Assembly (NCBI RefSeq): GCF_947623445.1
Contig: NC_135247.1
Span: 15,006,501-15,070,500 of the forward strand
DNA: 64,000 nt
Direction of reading: 5' to 3'
Origin: Clavelina lepadiformis
Lineage: Eukaryota > Chordata > Ascidiacea > Aplousobranchia > Clavelinidae
Positions 38,501 to 49,880 of the stretch are shown here, one piece after another (position 1 is the stretch's first letter; every line of letters begins with the position of its first letter). The translations under genes were made by a program, and so were the position numbers. The notes beneath the pieces were generated by a model. That model was given only the letters and a program-made list of their open reading frames with translations, searched no databases and was not told where the DNA came from.

Positions 38501-38929
38501 GGAATACCGCAAAAGACGCTATTGCTCATTGCTTGAAAAATATGATTGATATTTGTTTATGTATATTGTTAAATGAATACCAACAACGCAAATGGATACA
38601 AACTATCTCCATTAACAAGTCAAAAACTTAAAATGTTTCTGTTTTCTATAAACTTGTTATATATTAATTTACCACGTTTGAACTTCATATTTGGCTTGTG
38701 TTGAGTTTATTCCTAAGTCCATTTTCCAATGCAACGAAGTTTGAAGATCCACGACATGCAATTGAAGGTCGAATGGTCCTACATAGATTCAAGTTAGTTT
38801 TACAATTAGCTTTAAATCTAAACAGATACTTTCTGCTTTAAACCAACCTGCTTGAAAGCTTCCTGCTGACACTGGTAAACACAATGAGGTAAAATATAAG
38901 CTTAACCAAATATAACTAGGAAATTGCAT
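35575..38929 (-). CDS. class II cytokine receptor-like membrane protein, copy B
   Basis: Eleven exons from 38929 down: 38929-38848, 38778-38673, 38454-38345, 38193-38077, 37990-37847, 37760-37669, 37409-37259, 37003-36858, 36335-36298, 36208-36144 and 36008-35575, giving 494 residues. Every exon corresponds to one in copy A with identical phases. Parts: signal peptide (MQFPSYIWLSLYFTSLCLPVSA); domain 1 (DLQTSLHWK, KLRVRAMY); domain 2 (DLRPDSDYCVFGHYTI, GYIRVKTT); membrane span near 278-300 (LFIIVLAGFLLMALIVASVI); and a tail of about 190 residues. The tail has KPFLKKISIIIPV next to the membrane and Tyr455 (GVYIRK) and Tyr483 (GVYTFK) near the end. The extracellular cysteine number exceeds that of typical family members. 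A hAT MITE sits 12 bp inside intron 8. The assignment rests on fold-level motifs and gene structure, so a divergent FNIII receptor of another class is the alternative. Confidence 0.85.
36533..36845. mobile_element. hAT-type MITE with perfect 8-bp target duplication
   Basis: A 313-bp element flanked by CTCTACAC at 36525-36532 and 36846-36853. The left end is CAGTGGTTCCCAACC. The reverse complement of the right end is CAGTGATTACCAACC, with two mismatches in 15. Both are typical hAT termini. It lies in intron 8 of receptor B, beginning 12 bp inside the splice donor. No coding capacity was seen. Confidence 0.9.
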
Positions 38930-39500
38930 CGTTTTCAGCCGCTTAAAATATTATGCTGTAATGATTATATTCCTTTGTCAAGCCCGTTTTACTTTTGTCA
39001 TAAAATTCGATCCAATTAAAACATGAAACTTTTGTTTATTGGTTTTCTGTGTAATCCGTGACACATCTTACTGCTTCCTCTTAAAAAAAAAAACTTTAAC
39101 AAAACAAAACCGATCCAAACTATGCGATAGTGTTAACAATGTAACCCAGCATTAAATTGCGACTCTTCATACAATAATATCGTTAATCATTATCATTCTA
39201 TGCGTCAGCAAAATTGGCAAATATTGACAGCTTACTTGTGTCTTATAGTTTATTGATTCACTCTTTATATAAAGCAAAAATACCGGAGCTCTATACGTTA
39301 TAACAATCACAATCAAATTCTCATGTATGGTTTCTTTCGACAAAGCGTGTTTCTAAGCAGTAACGGAAAATCCCAATATTCTGTTAATTAACGCCTGTTT
39401 AAGGCATCCATTTAATTAGGTTACAGCATAAATTAAATTATGTTTAAGTTAGTCTCAATTGGTATTAGCTGCTGTTCTCACCAAGACAGCAAACACTCAC
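38930..39500. other. upstream region of receptor B
   Basis: No exon or repeat was confidently identified. A possible acceptor (TTTTAAG) just before the receptor B ATG would allow in-phase joining to the orphan exon at 39501-39581. Confidence 0.35.
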
Positions 39501-39581
39501 CCTTTCATAATTAGCGGTAAGATCGAGTTTTTCATTCTCAGACATGCGGAATGTCTCGGCACGAATTAGCTCATCGGTCAT
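39501..39581 (-). CDS. orphan 5' coding exon, 27 codons
   Basis: An ATG at 39581 opens 27 codons (MTDELIRAETFRM...LTANYER) ending exactly at a consensus donor GTGAGT. A TATATATATG stretch lies about 70 bp upstream on the minus strand. The reading frame, start and donor together suggest a genuine first exon. Its downstream partner is not identified. It could join in phase to an acceptor immediately before the receptor B start, giving an alternative cytosolic N-terminus, or belong to another transcript. No family was recognised. Confidence 0.4.
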
Positions 39582-41927
39582 TTTTTAAATCTTGACGCCA
39601 GTTACCGAGTTCAAAGGAGCACGACAGAGTTTACGCCAGTAACCGATCCACATATATATATTTTTGTTTCGTGTTATATTTGCTTTTTAGTTTAATATGT
39701 CTTGCTTCAATTTGGTAGTGGCCATCAGAATCACTGCATGAGCAAAGCAAGGCCAGTCATGACGCCTTTTCCCGCAAAGGCTTGTGTTGGTCTTGTGTTG
39801 GTGGCGTCGAGATTCGGACACGAATTGCGAACTCGTGAAACCGCAACATGATCCCGGTCCGAAGCACTACAAGGCGCGTGAATAACGTGACATGAGAATG
39901 ACAAATATACATCATTGACTGTGCCTATGTATTACATTTTAGCAATGTATACGTCTAGTTGCTTCTGGGGCCAACTTTAAAACAAGGTATTATCTACGTA
40001 TAATTTTATATTTAGATAAAATTGTAAAAAAATCCATAACTAGCAAACTTATAATGCGTTTAATCGAAAGGATGACGTTGTTGTATTTTGACAAACACGG
40101 CTACTCATTAACGATCAATTTACATAGTTCAAGTCTTACACACAATAATTAAGTGTGCATGCGCAACAAGGTAATCCTCGCGTGTATGTCGAAAAGATTT
40201 TCAAACCTAAGAAATAATATAATAATAAAATGATTTATAACTATTAGCAGATTTCCCGTTGCTTTTGAGCTTAAATGTCTTGTATTTGTGAGAAACATCA
40301 AAGATATAGCACTCTATATAAAAGAGAAAATTGTGATTAAATTCTTCTGTTACTTTGGGTACTGTTATTCCAAATACAGATCTTAATGCAGATATGACGT
40401 TTTAAAAGAAAGAAGTTTAAAAATCTGTGCTTTTATAGAATAACGCGACTTTGTTCTAAACTACAACGGAGGATACTATTCACTAAAATAAATTAAAATT
40501 TCGCTGTCTTTCTTGAACAGAGTTGAAAACTTTTTCAAACTTTTTCTATATAGTCTTAAAATTTGACCTTAAAAATATTTAAGACCTGGGAATTATTGGG
40601 TTTTTGACAACTTTAAAACAGTACTTTTGTCCTATATAATTACCACAGCGTAAGCTAATGTTTTCCCAGGACAAAGCAAGCCGTGTGAAACTATATTGCC
40701 ATACAGTGTACGAATATAGCATAAACCTGTTGCGTATATAGGAACAATACAGGGTTCAGCGGAAGTGTTCTAATTGTTTCCTAAACAGATTAATACACAT
40801 GATAAACATAGTAACATTTCACCCCGTGCCCTTTCTGACTGTTTCCAAATCTCTGGCCGTTATTGATTTGTGTTGTTACAAACTGTGTTCGTGTCCCTGT
40901 TAAACAAATAAATAAATAAAAGTCACTTTTGTTGATTCCAACTGTCCTGGCATACGCATATGTAGATGAATGAGTCAGCGGAAATCGTTTAGCACTTGCG
41001 TGAGGTCGATGATGTCACAATCATAACATCTATATACTAAAGCCCAGTTATGGACAAAACGTATGCGACATTTTAACGAGTCGAAACACAAATCTGCGTT
41101 TTTAACATTAAATCATAATGTCATGGACATTACTGTGGTTTCGCTGTTTTTTAAATTACAAAAATTCCGTATTTTATGCACGTCAGAGTTTTTTTTTCGA
41201 CTTAGGAAAACAAAAAAAAACGAGTTTTAATTCCTCTCCTAAGTGGGAAAATCTCTGACGTGCATAAAGTAGGTATAGGCTATGTCTTACACTGTAAGAC
41301 TGTAAGACTTTCTGTAAGACTTACATAAACAATTAATTATAAAGCTGTTCAGATTACTAAAGTTTTTGCAATGATATGTGAGGCAAGAAACTAATGTTAA
41401 CGATTAAAAAAACGAAACTTTAACGTTAACGATTGAAAAATATACATTTGTTCGCAATCCGCGTTTAAATTAAATAAAAGTGTTTAGTCATGGCTTAATA
41501 ATCCTGCCTTTCGGTGGAACAAAATTACCCAAAATTAATACTGGATAGCTCCAAAGTTGTCGTTTACACAGAACAAAAAAATTAAATTTTGGTCATTATA
41601 TTACGACTGTTAACTGCTGAGCAAATACGTGAGTAAATTTGTTAAAGGCAATTAATAATTAATAAGCAATACTTGGTTGCTTAAAATTTCGACGTATACC
41701 GCAATCATTGTGTAACAAAAAGCTGTATTTAAAAATTAAGTGCATGAGTGTATAACAATTACAAATCTCTCTGTTTTATTGCCACATGGAAATGGAAAAA
41801 ACAAGAAAGTTGCTTTCGTGCGTAAACGTTCCGGCGTCGTTCTTCCATCGAACTCCACGTAAGTTTGCCAACATAGCGATTAACTCTTGTTAAGGAGAAC
41901 AAGGTTTTCGAGAGTTGCAACTTCCAG
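39582..41927. other. intergenic, divergent promoters region
   Basis: It lies between the minus-strand orphan exon/receptor B and the plus-strand beta-helix gene. It contains the shared 16-mer at 39735 within a GC-richer 39720-39890 patch, an inverted-repeat element at 41173-41268 and (AAAT)n near 40907. No coding exon was recognised. Confidence 0.4.
41173..41268. mobile_element. short inverted-repeat element (about 96 bp)
   Basis: TTTATGCACGTCAGAG at 41173-41188 is the perfect reverse complement of 41253-41268. Inner segments (GACTTAGG / CCTAAGTG) continue the pairing imperfectly. The loop is A-rich. It is probably a miniature transposon or a stable hairpin; no target duplication was recognised. 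Confidence 0.55.
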
Positions 41928-41935
41928 TATAAAAG
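41928..41935 (+). promoter_or_regulatory. TATA box, beta-helix gene 1
   Basis: TATAAAAG stands about 290 bp upstream of the signal-peptide ATG at 42226. It is the best core promoter match in the region and would imply a 5' UTR of roughly 260 bases, or an unseen 5' intron. A second TATAAA only about 20 bp before the ATG is too close to serve. Confidence 0.45.
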
Positions 41936-42225
41936 GTTTGAGAGTTGAGGACAGTTTCATAGAATAGCTTCGACAAATGAAGCGTTAGGTTAGAGTCGAT
42001 GTAGCAACACTATCAAGAAGTTGGTTGCTAATTGACTTCAGTATATAGTTGTGTTTTCATGGATTTGCACTTACTTTTTAGAACAAAACAGTTATTTAAC
42101 CGAGAGTTTTTTAAACTGTAAATTGCCAAAAGTGATTTAACTATAGCAATATAAAAAATAATTTATAAAGGAAAAAATTTCAAAGTGAAAAGATTCGTCA
42201 TAAAGTATAAACTTTATTTTCGAAG

Positions 42226-43739
42226 ATGTATCGAAGAGCGTATGCCAGCGCACTGCTAGCTTTTATACATCTTTTACTGGTATGCGATGTGGTCTAATGT
42301 ATGCAAAACAGTGTATATAGCCAAAACGTGTCGTAAACCGAGTATTTTCGGCAAGTTTTCAATGAAAAATGCTCACGCGAAAAATGCTTTAACGTTTTGG
42401 CAGGTTGATGCTTTAACGCAAGAATCACAATTTATGCAAAATCGAATCCTGCAATTATCTCGCAGCGCCGATTTCTTTTACCTGGACGCAGAAAACGGTA
42501 ACGATAAGTGGAATGGGAAGAGACCCACTCCGGAAGAGGGAACTGGACCTTTTAAGACTTTTAGTGGAGCCATCCATGGGATAAGAGCGCAAAGAGCGTT
42601 TCCCAACGAAAAAGTAACACTGTTTGTGAGACAAGGAACCTATTCCATAACAAAGACGATTGTATTGAACGAACAGGCAAGTTACATATTTGCGAAACCA
42701 AATGATCTTAAATGACTTTGATCATTACAGTGTTAGAAAGTTGATGTTGTCTGAACCGTACGTGTTAACCAGATTTTAAAATAGTAAAATGTAAAACAGG
42801 GTATAATTTGGCACTCTAATGGTTAACTTTTTATATTTCGACACTAGCTTTCGCAAGCATAAGCTTGCTTCTTCAGGTGTACTGCGAAATGGTCTTCAGG
42901 TGTTCATTCAATCTTCAGGTGTTCGCAGTACACCTGAAGAAGCAAGCTTATGCTTGCGAAAGCTATTGTCAAAAAATAGAAAGTTAACCTTTAGAGTGCC
43001 AAATTATACCCTATTTTACATTTTACAGTCTTAGAAAGGTGTCAGATTTGCAAGAAGTTTGCCTTGTACTTTTGCTTTTTGATGTTTCGTTTTGTGCAAT
43101 GCAGTAATACTTAAAATATTTAGGACTCAAAACTATCCATCGTCGGTTATCCGGGAGACAAAAGACCTGTAATATCTGGAGCCGTAAAGATATCGGGAAA
43201 AAATTTTACACCGTTAGGTGATAAAATATTTTTTGCCCCTTTCAAAGGCAAATGTTCCAAACACGTATTTTTGGGGAAAAAGCGGTTAATAAGGGCAAGG
43301 TAAAGACTTAAAAATGCCAAGAATCAAAGTGTAGATTTAAAGATTTAAAAAACCAACGAAATTTCCCAGGAAACCAAATTTGAAGAAATGGACAGGAAGC
43401 GACATGACCGGGGAAGGACCTTATCTAACAATAAAGGATTTGTTGCATCCAACCAGTGATTGTGACCGACAAGCTTCGGGCGGATACAGACAGGTTTGGA
43501 ATTAAAGTACGTTAGTTTTAGATGTTTGTATTTGTAAAAACGTTTTAGGAGGAACGCACATGGTAAATTTGTATTGGAAGTATTTTAAACTTTTTGCTTA
43601 TTTGGTTTCAAAAACTAATACAAGAAAAGGGTTTTTTATTTTAAGAACATTTTTGCATTTAAACTTTGGTAGAGCTTTGAATCTAATCGATTTTCCAATA
43701 AGTTACAATCATCCATTTAAAATGATTATTAAAACCTTA

Positions 43740-43780
<41 letters not shown>

Positions 43781-46683
43781 CGTTTATTGTTATTTGATAA
43801 TTGTAATTGTAATTGTAATATGCAAAATTTGTGAGACCAATCAGAAAAATTATTTTTCCGTAACTGGTTGATTTAAAAGTACTATTGCACAAACTTCGGG
43901 GAGTCTTTGTTGTTGTAGCAAGCTATCACTTACTAACAAACTGCTAACAACTTATAACAGAGAGCTATATAGTTTACTGTATATATGATTTTTTTAAATT
44001 TCTAAGAATAGAGATCTAAATATTCAACATTACGAAATTGACAAACTATCATGTTCTATATCTGTAAAACATAAAATACAAAGATTTCGACAAATGGAAT
44101 AAAACGAAATTTCAATTTGTTTACAGCATTTGCGTGATAAGTCAATTGCATTGATACGGAGATTGCTTTATACCTTACATGTATAATTTTTAAATATAGT
44201 TAAATTGCATTCAGAAAAATTGCCACTCGAACAACAAGATGGGATTCATATTTGAACAAGGAGATATTGATCCGAACTGGTCAAATCCCAAAACCGGAGA
44301 CATTGTGATCTTCCAAGGTTGGACAGCGGAGAGAGGCCATGTCAAGAATGTTAGCGCAGGAAATATATTAGAATTTACAAAACCGCTTAGATTTCCCATC
44401 GGAGAGCATCCAAAGTCGTCAGGATTTCGCTACATCGTTGAACATATTTTTGAAGGTGAGCTCAATGATGAATTCATCGATCTGTTTTAAGCAAAAGTTT
44501 ATTGAATACTTACAGTAAATTTTGATTTTATATGAAGTAACTTCTGTGTTAGTAATTAAAATCAAAATTACGTCATTTTTATAATTACTGCAGAGTTGGA
44601 CGCAACTGGTGAATTCTTCTGCGATGAAGAGGCACAAATCCTGTACTTGATTCCTCCTGAAGACGCCCTCTTAGATGAAGATGTTTTTATTGCTTCTGAG
44701 GACACTTTCTTTATAAGTAAACTAATTTTAAGCTATTTTCGACTATACTTTAGCGATATACGTTTTTGCAAATTGAACAATAATGCATAATGCAAATAAC
44801 TTAGCATATGTCAAGTCTGATAAATGTATTTAGGGCTTCAACTCCTTAAAACTTCTTTCTTGAACAAAAGTTACAGACACAAAAGATATACAGTTTGAAG
44901 GCCTCGAATTCCGTCATTCCCACGACAGAAATTTCAACAGCTACAGACGCAAACCAAGTGTCTTTCATGTTGAACACACGCGACATTTTTCTGTTAAACG
45001 CTGCTTGTTTTCCAATATTGGCTACACAGGAATACTCATTTACAAATCGTGTAATTCTATTCAGGTGGGTGTCCCAGTTGTATCAGTCAAACCGATGCTT
45101 ATCGGAGCCACTTATTAGTTATTTTCCTTTACTACAAGAATGTCAACAGATTTTTTCAAACTCTAGATTCTTGAAAGCCAGTTTTCCGATGTTGGTTATT
45201 TTGCAATTGACAGTAATGTCCAAACAAAGAATTTACTTATTTCAAAAAACACTTTCGAGGGATGTGGTGTAACAAACATGTTTCAAGTAAGCACATTCAT
45301 ACCTATAACACGTTGGTTATCAAGCTCAGTTTGAAAAGAAAATGAATGATTTTCATTAAAGTGCTTAATGTTTTCTGTCTGTCCGTCATTAGCTAATATT
45401 CTGTATTTTTACCAGCCAAGTTGTTTGCACATCCGAGGAGCAGAAAACGTAAAAATCTCCGATAACAAAATCAATAGAAGTTCTTACGCCGGGATGAGGG
45501 TAAGTCAAGCAAATATATTGTGGCTTTATTTGAAAAAATAACTTGTTTCTCAAGCACAATTCGGTTACTGACATTTCATGCAATTGAATATGACGTCATT
45601 TCAGATTGGGTGGCAATCAACGTTCACCAAAGATTACGTATCCGAAGGTCAGTACGTCTTTGACGTTGTCAGAAATGATGTCAGTAACTATGGAATGGGT
45701 ATTCTGAGTGATTTTGCTGGAATCTATCTTGCGTCTCATCCAGGCTGCAGTGGCCCCAAAGCCGTAAGTTCACTCCCCACGGTGATTGCTAAATGTGCGA
45801 CTGGTTTAAAAACTCTTTTACGAATTTATTTGGACAAACTTTCGTAATTAGAATTTGTCAAACTGTCATCTTCATGCAAGAGTTGCTTTCAATACGGTCC
45901 ACAACGCCTCAGCTTATCGTTACGGAGGGATGGGAATATATGGCGACACTGCCGTTTCGTCACTCACAGGTAAAATAAATAGTTGTGTTATATTTTGGGT
46001 TATTTTAAAGAAAGCTGATATATTTAGAAGTTTAAGGTTTGTTTAATTTCACTTTACTTAAAAAGCATAGAAACAAAACATCTTTATTTACTTACAGTTG
46101 AAAACAACTGGTTGTACGACTTGGACGGTGCAGCTGTTAACTTTCATTGTGGACAAAATAACGTCGCTCTAAACAACATGATTTATCATGTAAAAAACGG
46201 TCGCGTATTCGGGACATGTAATGCCATTGTGGGTAAAGGTGTCCTACTTAAACAGGTCAGTGCAATGAGTTTTACGGGTTGATTAAAGAAAACAGGTTCA
46301 ACGTGTTTATTATTTGTTAAAGAGGCTTTTTAAAAGTTAATTGGAAATTTTGGTGTTTTCCATTTTAGGATTTGACTTTTAAGAAGAACGTAATATACGT
46401 CACGCATAAAAATGGGAGGTTGTGGCGTACATTTGACGCTTGGAGATTTGATGCCCCTGATGTGGACAACAATGTCTATTATTTCAGTTCTGATGATCAG
46501 AGACAAAGAGACGAGTTCTTCCCTAAAAAGAAATCGTTTGGAGAATGGCAGAGCAAATCACATGACTTGAACTCACTTGTTGGTGACCCTGGATTCATCA
46601 ATACTAAAAGCAGAGATTTTAGATTAAAAATTTCTTCCATTGCCCGAAATATTGGAATAAAATCTATTGATCTTCGTAAATAG
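42226..46683 (+). CDS. secreted right-handed beta-helix protein, GH141-like, gene 1
   Basis: Thirteen exons: 42226-42279, 42404-42676, 43124-43299, 43370-43493, 44215-44455, 44594-44716, 44877-45064, 45167-45286, 45416-45499, 45605-45763, 45852-45969, 46098-46255 and 46369-46683, giving 710 residues in continuous phase. A signal peptide (MYRRAYASALLAFIHLLL) is followed by FYLDAENGNDKWNG and GPFKTFSGAI, the usual opening of bacterial right-handed beta-helix hydrolases. Then come KRPVISGAVKISG, GKKRLIRARKPN, ELDATGEFFCDE with LYLIPPED, and IQFEGLEFRHSHDR, a series of blocks I match to glycoside hydrolase family 141 (alpha-L-fucosidase/xylanase). DPGF..DFRLK..S closes the helix. The substrate, if any, is unknown and catalytic aspartates were not assigned. 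Intron 2 begins with GC (GAACAG/GCAAGT), a rare donor class, and contains a foldback element. It is paralogous to the genes at 49.9 and 59.4 kb. Confidence 0.88.
42784..43026. mobile_element. foldback element, about 105-bp inverted arms, 33-bp loop
   Basis: The left arm (42784-42888) and the reverse complement of the right arm (42922-43026) match along their whole length with few mismatches, around a 33-bp loop. The loop itself repeats CTTCAGGTGTTC. The arms contain the inner palindrome GCAAGCATAAGCTTGC. No target duplication is clear. It sits in intron 2 of beta-helix gene 1. Confidence 0.8.
43742..43775. repeat. (AT)17 microsatellite
   Basis: An uninterrupted alternating AT run of 34 bases in intron 4 of beta-helix gene 1. 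Confidence 0.95.
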
Positions 46684-49600
46684 GTCACGATCGCAGAATG
46701 TTTCAAAAAACTTGTATAGGGATCAATGTTTGAAGTTTTTCGATCCCTTTGTTCCTTGTAGAAAGAGTTCGATTTTTTAATATAGCCCATTGTCACTTTT
46801 GCTATATTTATAATATTTTTATAAAGATTGTTTGTTATACTCTTGGCATATTATATATTTATTTCATGTAGCTTTGCATATACTACCACAAAACCTACTG
46901 AATTTTATAAAATTGTTTTCCGTTTTCAATAAGTATGTGTGTTTTCTGTTTATTTATTTATTTATTTATTTATCTTTTTTGATATTTATTTATATTCTAA
47001 ATGGGTGTTATTTTGTTATTTATTTATTTATTAATGCACACTGATGTCGTTTAATTAGGTTATTCTTAAATTATTCAGTTCATTTATAATAAAACATCTT
47101 ATGTTACCTCTCTCTTCCGTTAAATTTATGACCGAGTAAAGTGGCTTGAAAACATCCGCTTGCTAAACATTTCCAAAACCACGGCGCATTAACAACAACA
47201 TCAAAGCGTTATTGCATTATTTTCATCTAGCTCTCGCTCTATTCCTGTCAGAGTAAAGACGTTCCAGTTTTCAACTGCTAGATTTTACAAAATTCATGAG
47301 CAAATGTATACACCCGAAGTCTTTAAGAGTACAAGTACTCTGTGCTGTTCCCAATCGTTTGCCTTCAATCTAAACCGTCCTTAATTGGTAATATCATGAC
47401 CGAATGACCGGCTGGTGTATAAGAACAACAACACTGATTAGTTTTGTTGGCTCCGTTTATCTCTTTGTGTTTCTGATTGGTCCTGGCTAAAGCTAAGACA
47501 AGGACAAACTGATGTAAAACCTACGACTCAGTGACCTAGCTATCCTCGTCCCAGGTTGTTCAGTCAGATTAGGCGAGCTCTGTGTGTAAAAGATGGAAAT
47601 AGTGTGCGCACATTATGTACCATTTTAGTCACAATTGAGCAAGTCCATGTGACAGATTCTCTTTGAAGTTTTATGGCGACAGAAAAGGGTCGTAAACAGC
47701 AGGTGATAAATGTCGCTGGAATCTGCGGTTCTAATCCTGCATGCACGAGATGTATGGGTTGTTTGACTTTAGACCCGAACTAACACCATCAGATAGCAGC
47801 ACCTTGAGCGACAAAGCTTCTTTTTTCGGCGACAACACTGCTTTCTTCACTAGGAGAAAGGTTGAAAAAAAGTCATAACTTACTAATCTTGACGCGGCCG
47901 TGTCTCCATAAAAACCTTCGTTTCTATAATTATAAGGAATTGTTTGTGTATTACATTACATGACACATAGGCACGCAGATAACAGGCGGCTAGGCTCTGC
48001 ATACAGAAACATAAAGTGATTTTCTGATGTGATTCAGCAAATGTATACTGTGTTTGTATGGAGACACAGTATATAGCAACGTATATATACGTATTTATAG
48101 GGATTAAGTTAAGGCGGTAATTCATGGGTTGTACCTACTTTATTTTAAAGCTATCACTAAGCCTATACATAGCGAGATGTGATGATAAAACGTAGGATTT
48201 TGTTTGAAAAAATGTAAATTAGTGCATGCAAAGTATCTAACATCAGTAAAAATACTCTCGGTTAACTAAAATCTAGATTATACTAAATTTTTCCAAAATT
48301 AGTTCTCTTCCGTAGATACAAATCTTAAAATATTAAACATTCAATACCCATCATACACCGGGCAGGTTATTCTCAAATGTGTCATCGGTTCATACATCAT
48401 GAGATCAAAAGTTAGGTTAGTCCGTGAAACAAAACACGACAGTTAGTAGCAGAGCGGTTGTAATGTCCACTATTTGTGGTATAATGTACAGATATTAAGC
48501 TAATCAGGTAACGGAACAAAAAAATTGAAGGATTTATTTGACTGCTGGCAAAGTCTTTTAATTGTACCTTAGAGAGATCATCGTCTGTGCCATGTCGGTA
48601 TGAAGAAAAATTTTTCTATAAAAATGATTTTAGGTTATTACAGAAACTGATTTAAGATTGAGTGGGGTCTGTTTTATTTCGGTTGTTACATGTTGTAGGT
48701 CATAAAATCTGTGTAGCCATCGCTATAATGTCTAGAATCGGTGGTTTATGCTTTATACCGATTTTTATATAGAATTTAGTTATCATTATAAAGTATTGAG
48801 TACATTGGGAGATATATTACATCAAAGAGTCTTAAACTTTGAGCTTAACATGAGTGGTTGCAATAAACACGATGTCAATGTTCTCCATGTCAAAAAACAT
48901 CAACAGTAATCAGTTTGTTCACAGACGGCCACGGAAGGCAGAGCGGAGGAAACAAAAATCACGACATTAGCAGCCACAGAAGACATTTCGGAAATTTATG
49001 TCATCTTCTCGTTTCCAGCCCGGATGTGGTTTGCGCATGACAAATTTCTTGATCTGTTTGTGTTATTGTCACCCATTGATTTCGGTTCACAAAATCAAGT
49101 TTTATAATAAACTTAAACGTTTCTGATTGATAGAAATGGTATATTTGTTTTTCGCTTGACTTGGTTTCAATTACTAATTGACTCGCCTTGATTCCAGTCA
49201 CTTCTATACCATTTCGACAAGACTCAAGGTTTAATGACTTGATTACGACTTTGCTATAAAGCAAATCGTAAGAATGAACACGATAATTTTGATTCGCCTG
49301 GTTCGGCATAAACAGTTAGTAAAGTAGCCGTATCTATACAAATCAACAACTTTTTTCTGGAAAGATGATTGCTTTTTTCAAAATCGTTTTGCAACTTTTG
49401 CGTTAAAATGCTTCTTCTGAATATTTTTTTTAGCTAACTTTTGGAGTAGAAAGCAATTGGAGATATTTCCCTGTCTATACAGCTTGAACAATAACATTCA
49501 ATTTCTTTCTTGAGTAAACATCAAAATTGGATAATTGAAGAAGAGTGGGACCCATACAGGCTGAAAGCTTTATCACGATAACGTAAAAGCCCATTAATAT

Positions 49601-49880
49601 TCCACGCATACCGGTAAGTAATTATTTAAAAAGTTAGTCTGCATGACTCACACTGAAATGAGACAGCAAGGTTGACGTAGAACAAAAAGCGTAACACAGC
49701 CTCAATATGGCGAAATACACGCCACACAAATACTGTATATATATACGCAACTATGATTACATTACCCTGATTACATGTAGCAGCAAATATTTTTTCCACA
49801 AATTTTCTACCAGTTCATACTATACATGAATTTGTATCTGAATTCTCGTTATAAACCTACATCCAACTAAACTATAGTGT
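46684..49880. other. convergent intergenic region between beta-helix genes 1 and 2
   Basis: It contains a (TTTA)6 run and generic AT-rich sequence. GGTTCTAATCC near 47729 resembles a tRNA B box but no tRNA fold or A box accompanies it. A minus-strand open frame of 102 codons at 49001-49309 has no recognisable domain and no splice context, and is left uncalled. Confidence 0.4.
46949..46972. repeat. (TTTA)6 microsatellite
   Basis: Six TTTA units downstream of beta-helix gene 1, with a shorter run near 47018. Confidence 0.9.

Noticed and set aside
39720-39890. GC-richer patch considered as a tRNA-derived SINE
   Set aside because: A/B box matches are poor and there is no tail or target duplication; only the 16-mer shared with 16365 is reported.
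47564-47760. tRNA-like or SINE B box (GGTTCTAATCC)
   Set aside because: No A box at the right distance and no T-arm pairing around the motif, so neither a tRNA nor a SINE can be supported.
49001-49309. Minus-strand open frame of 102 codons
   Set aside because: No recognisable domain or signal peptide and no neighbouring exons; left uncalled.
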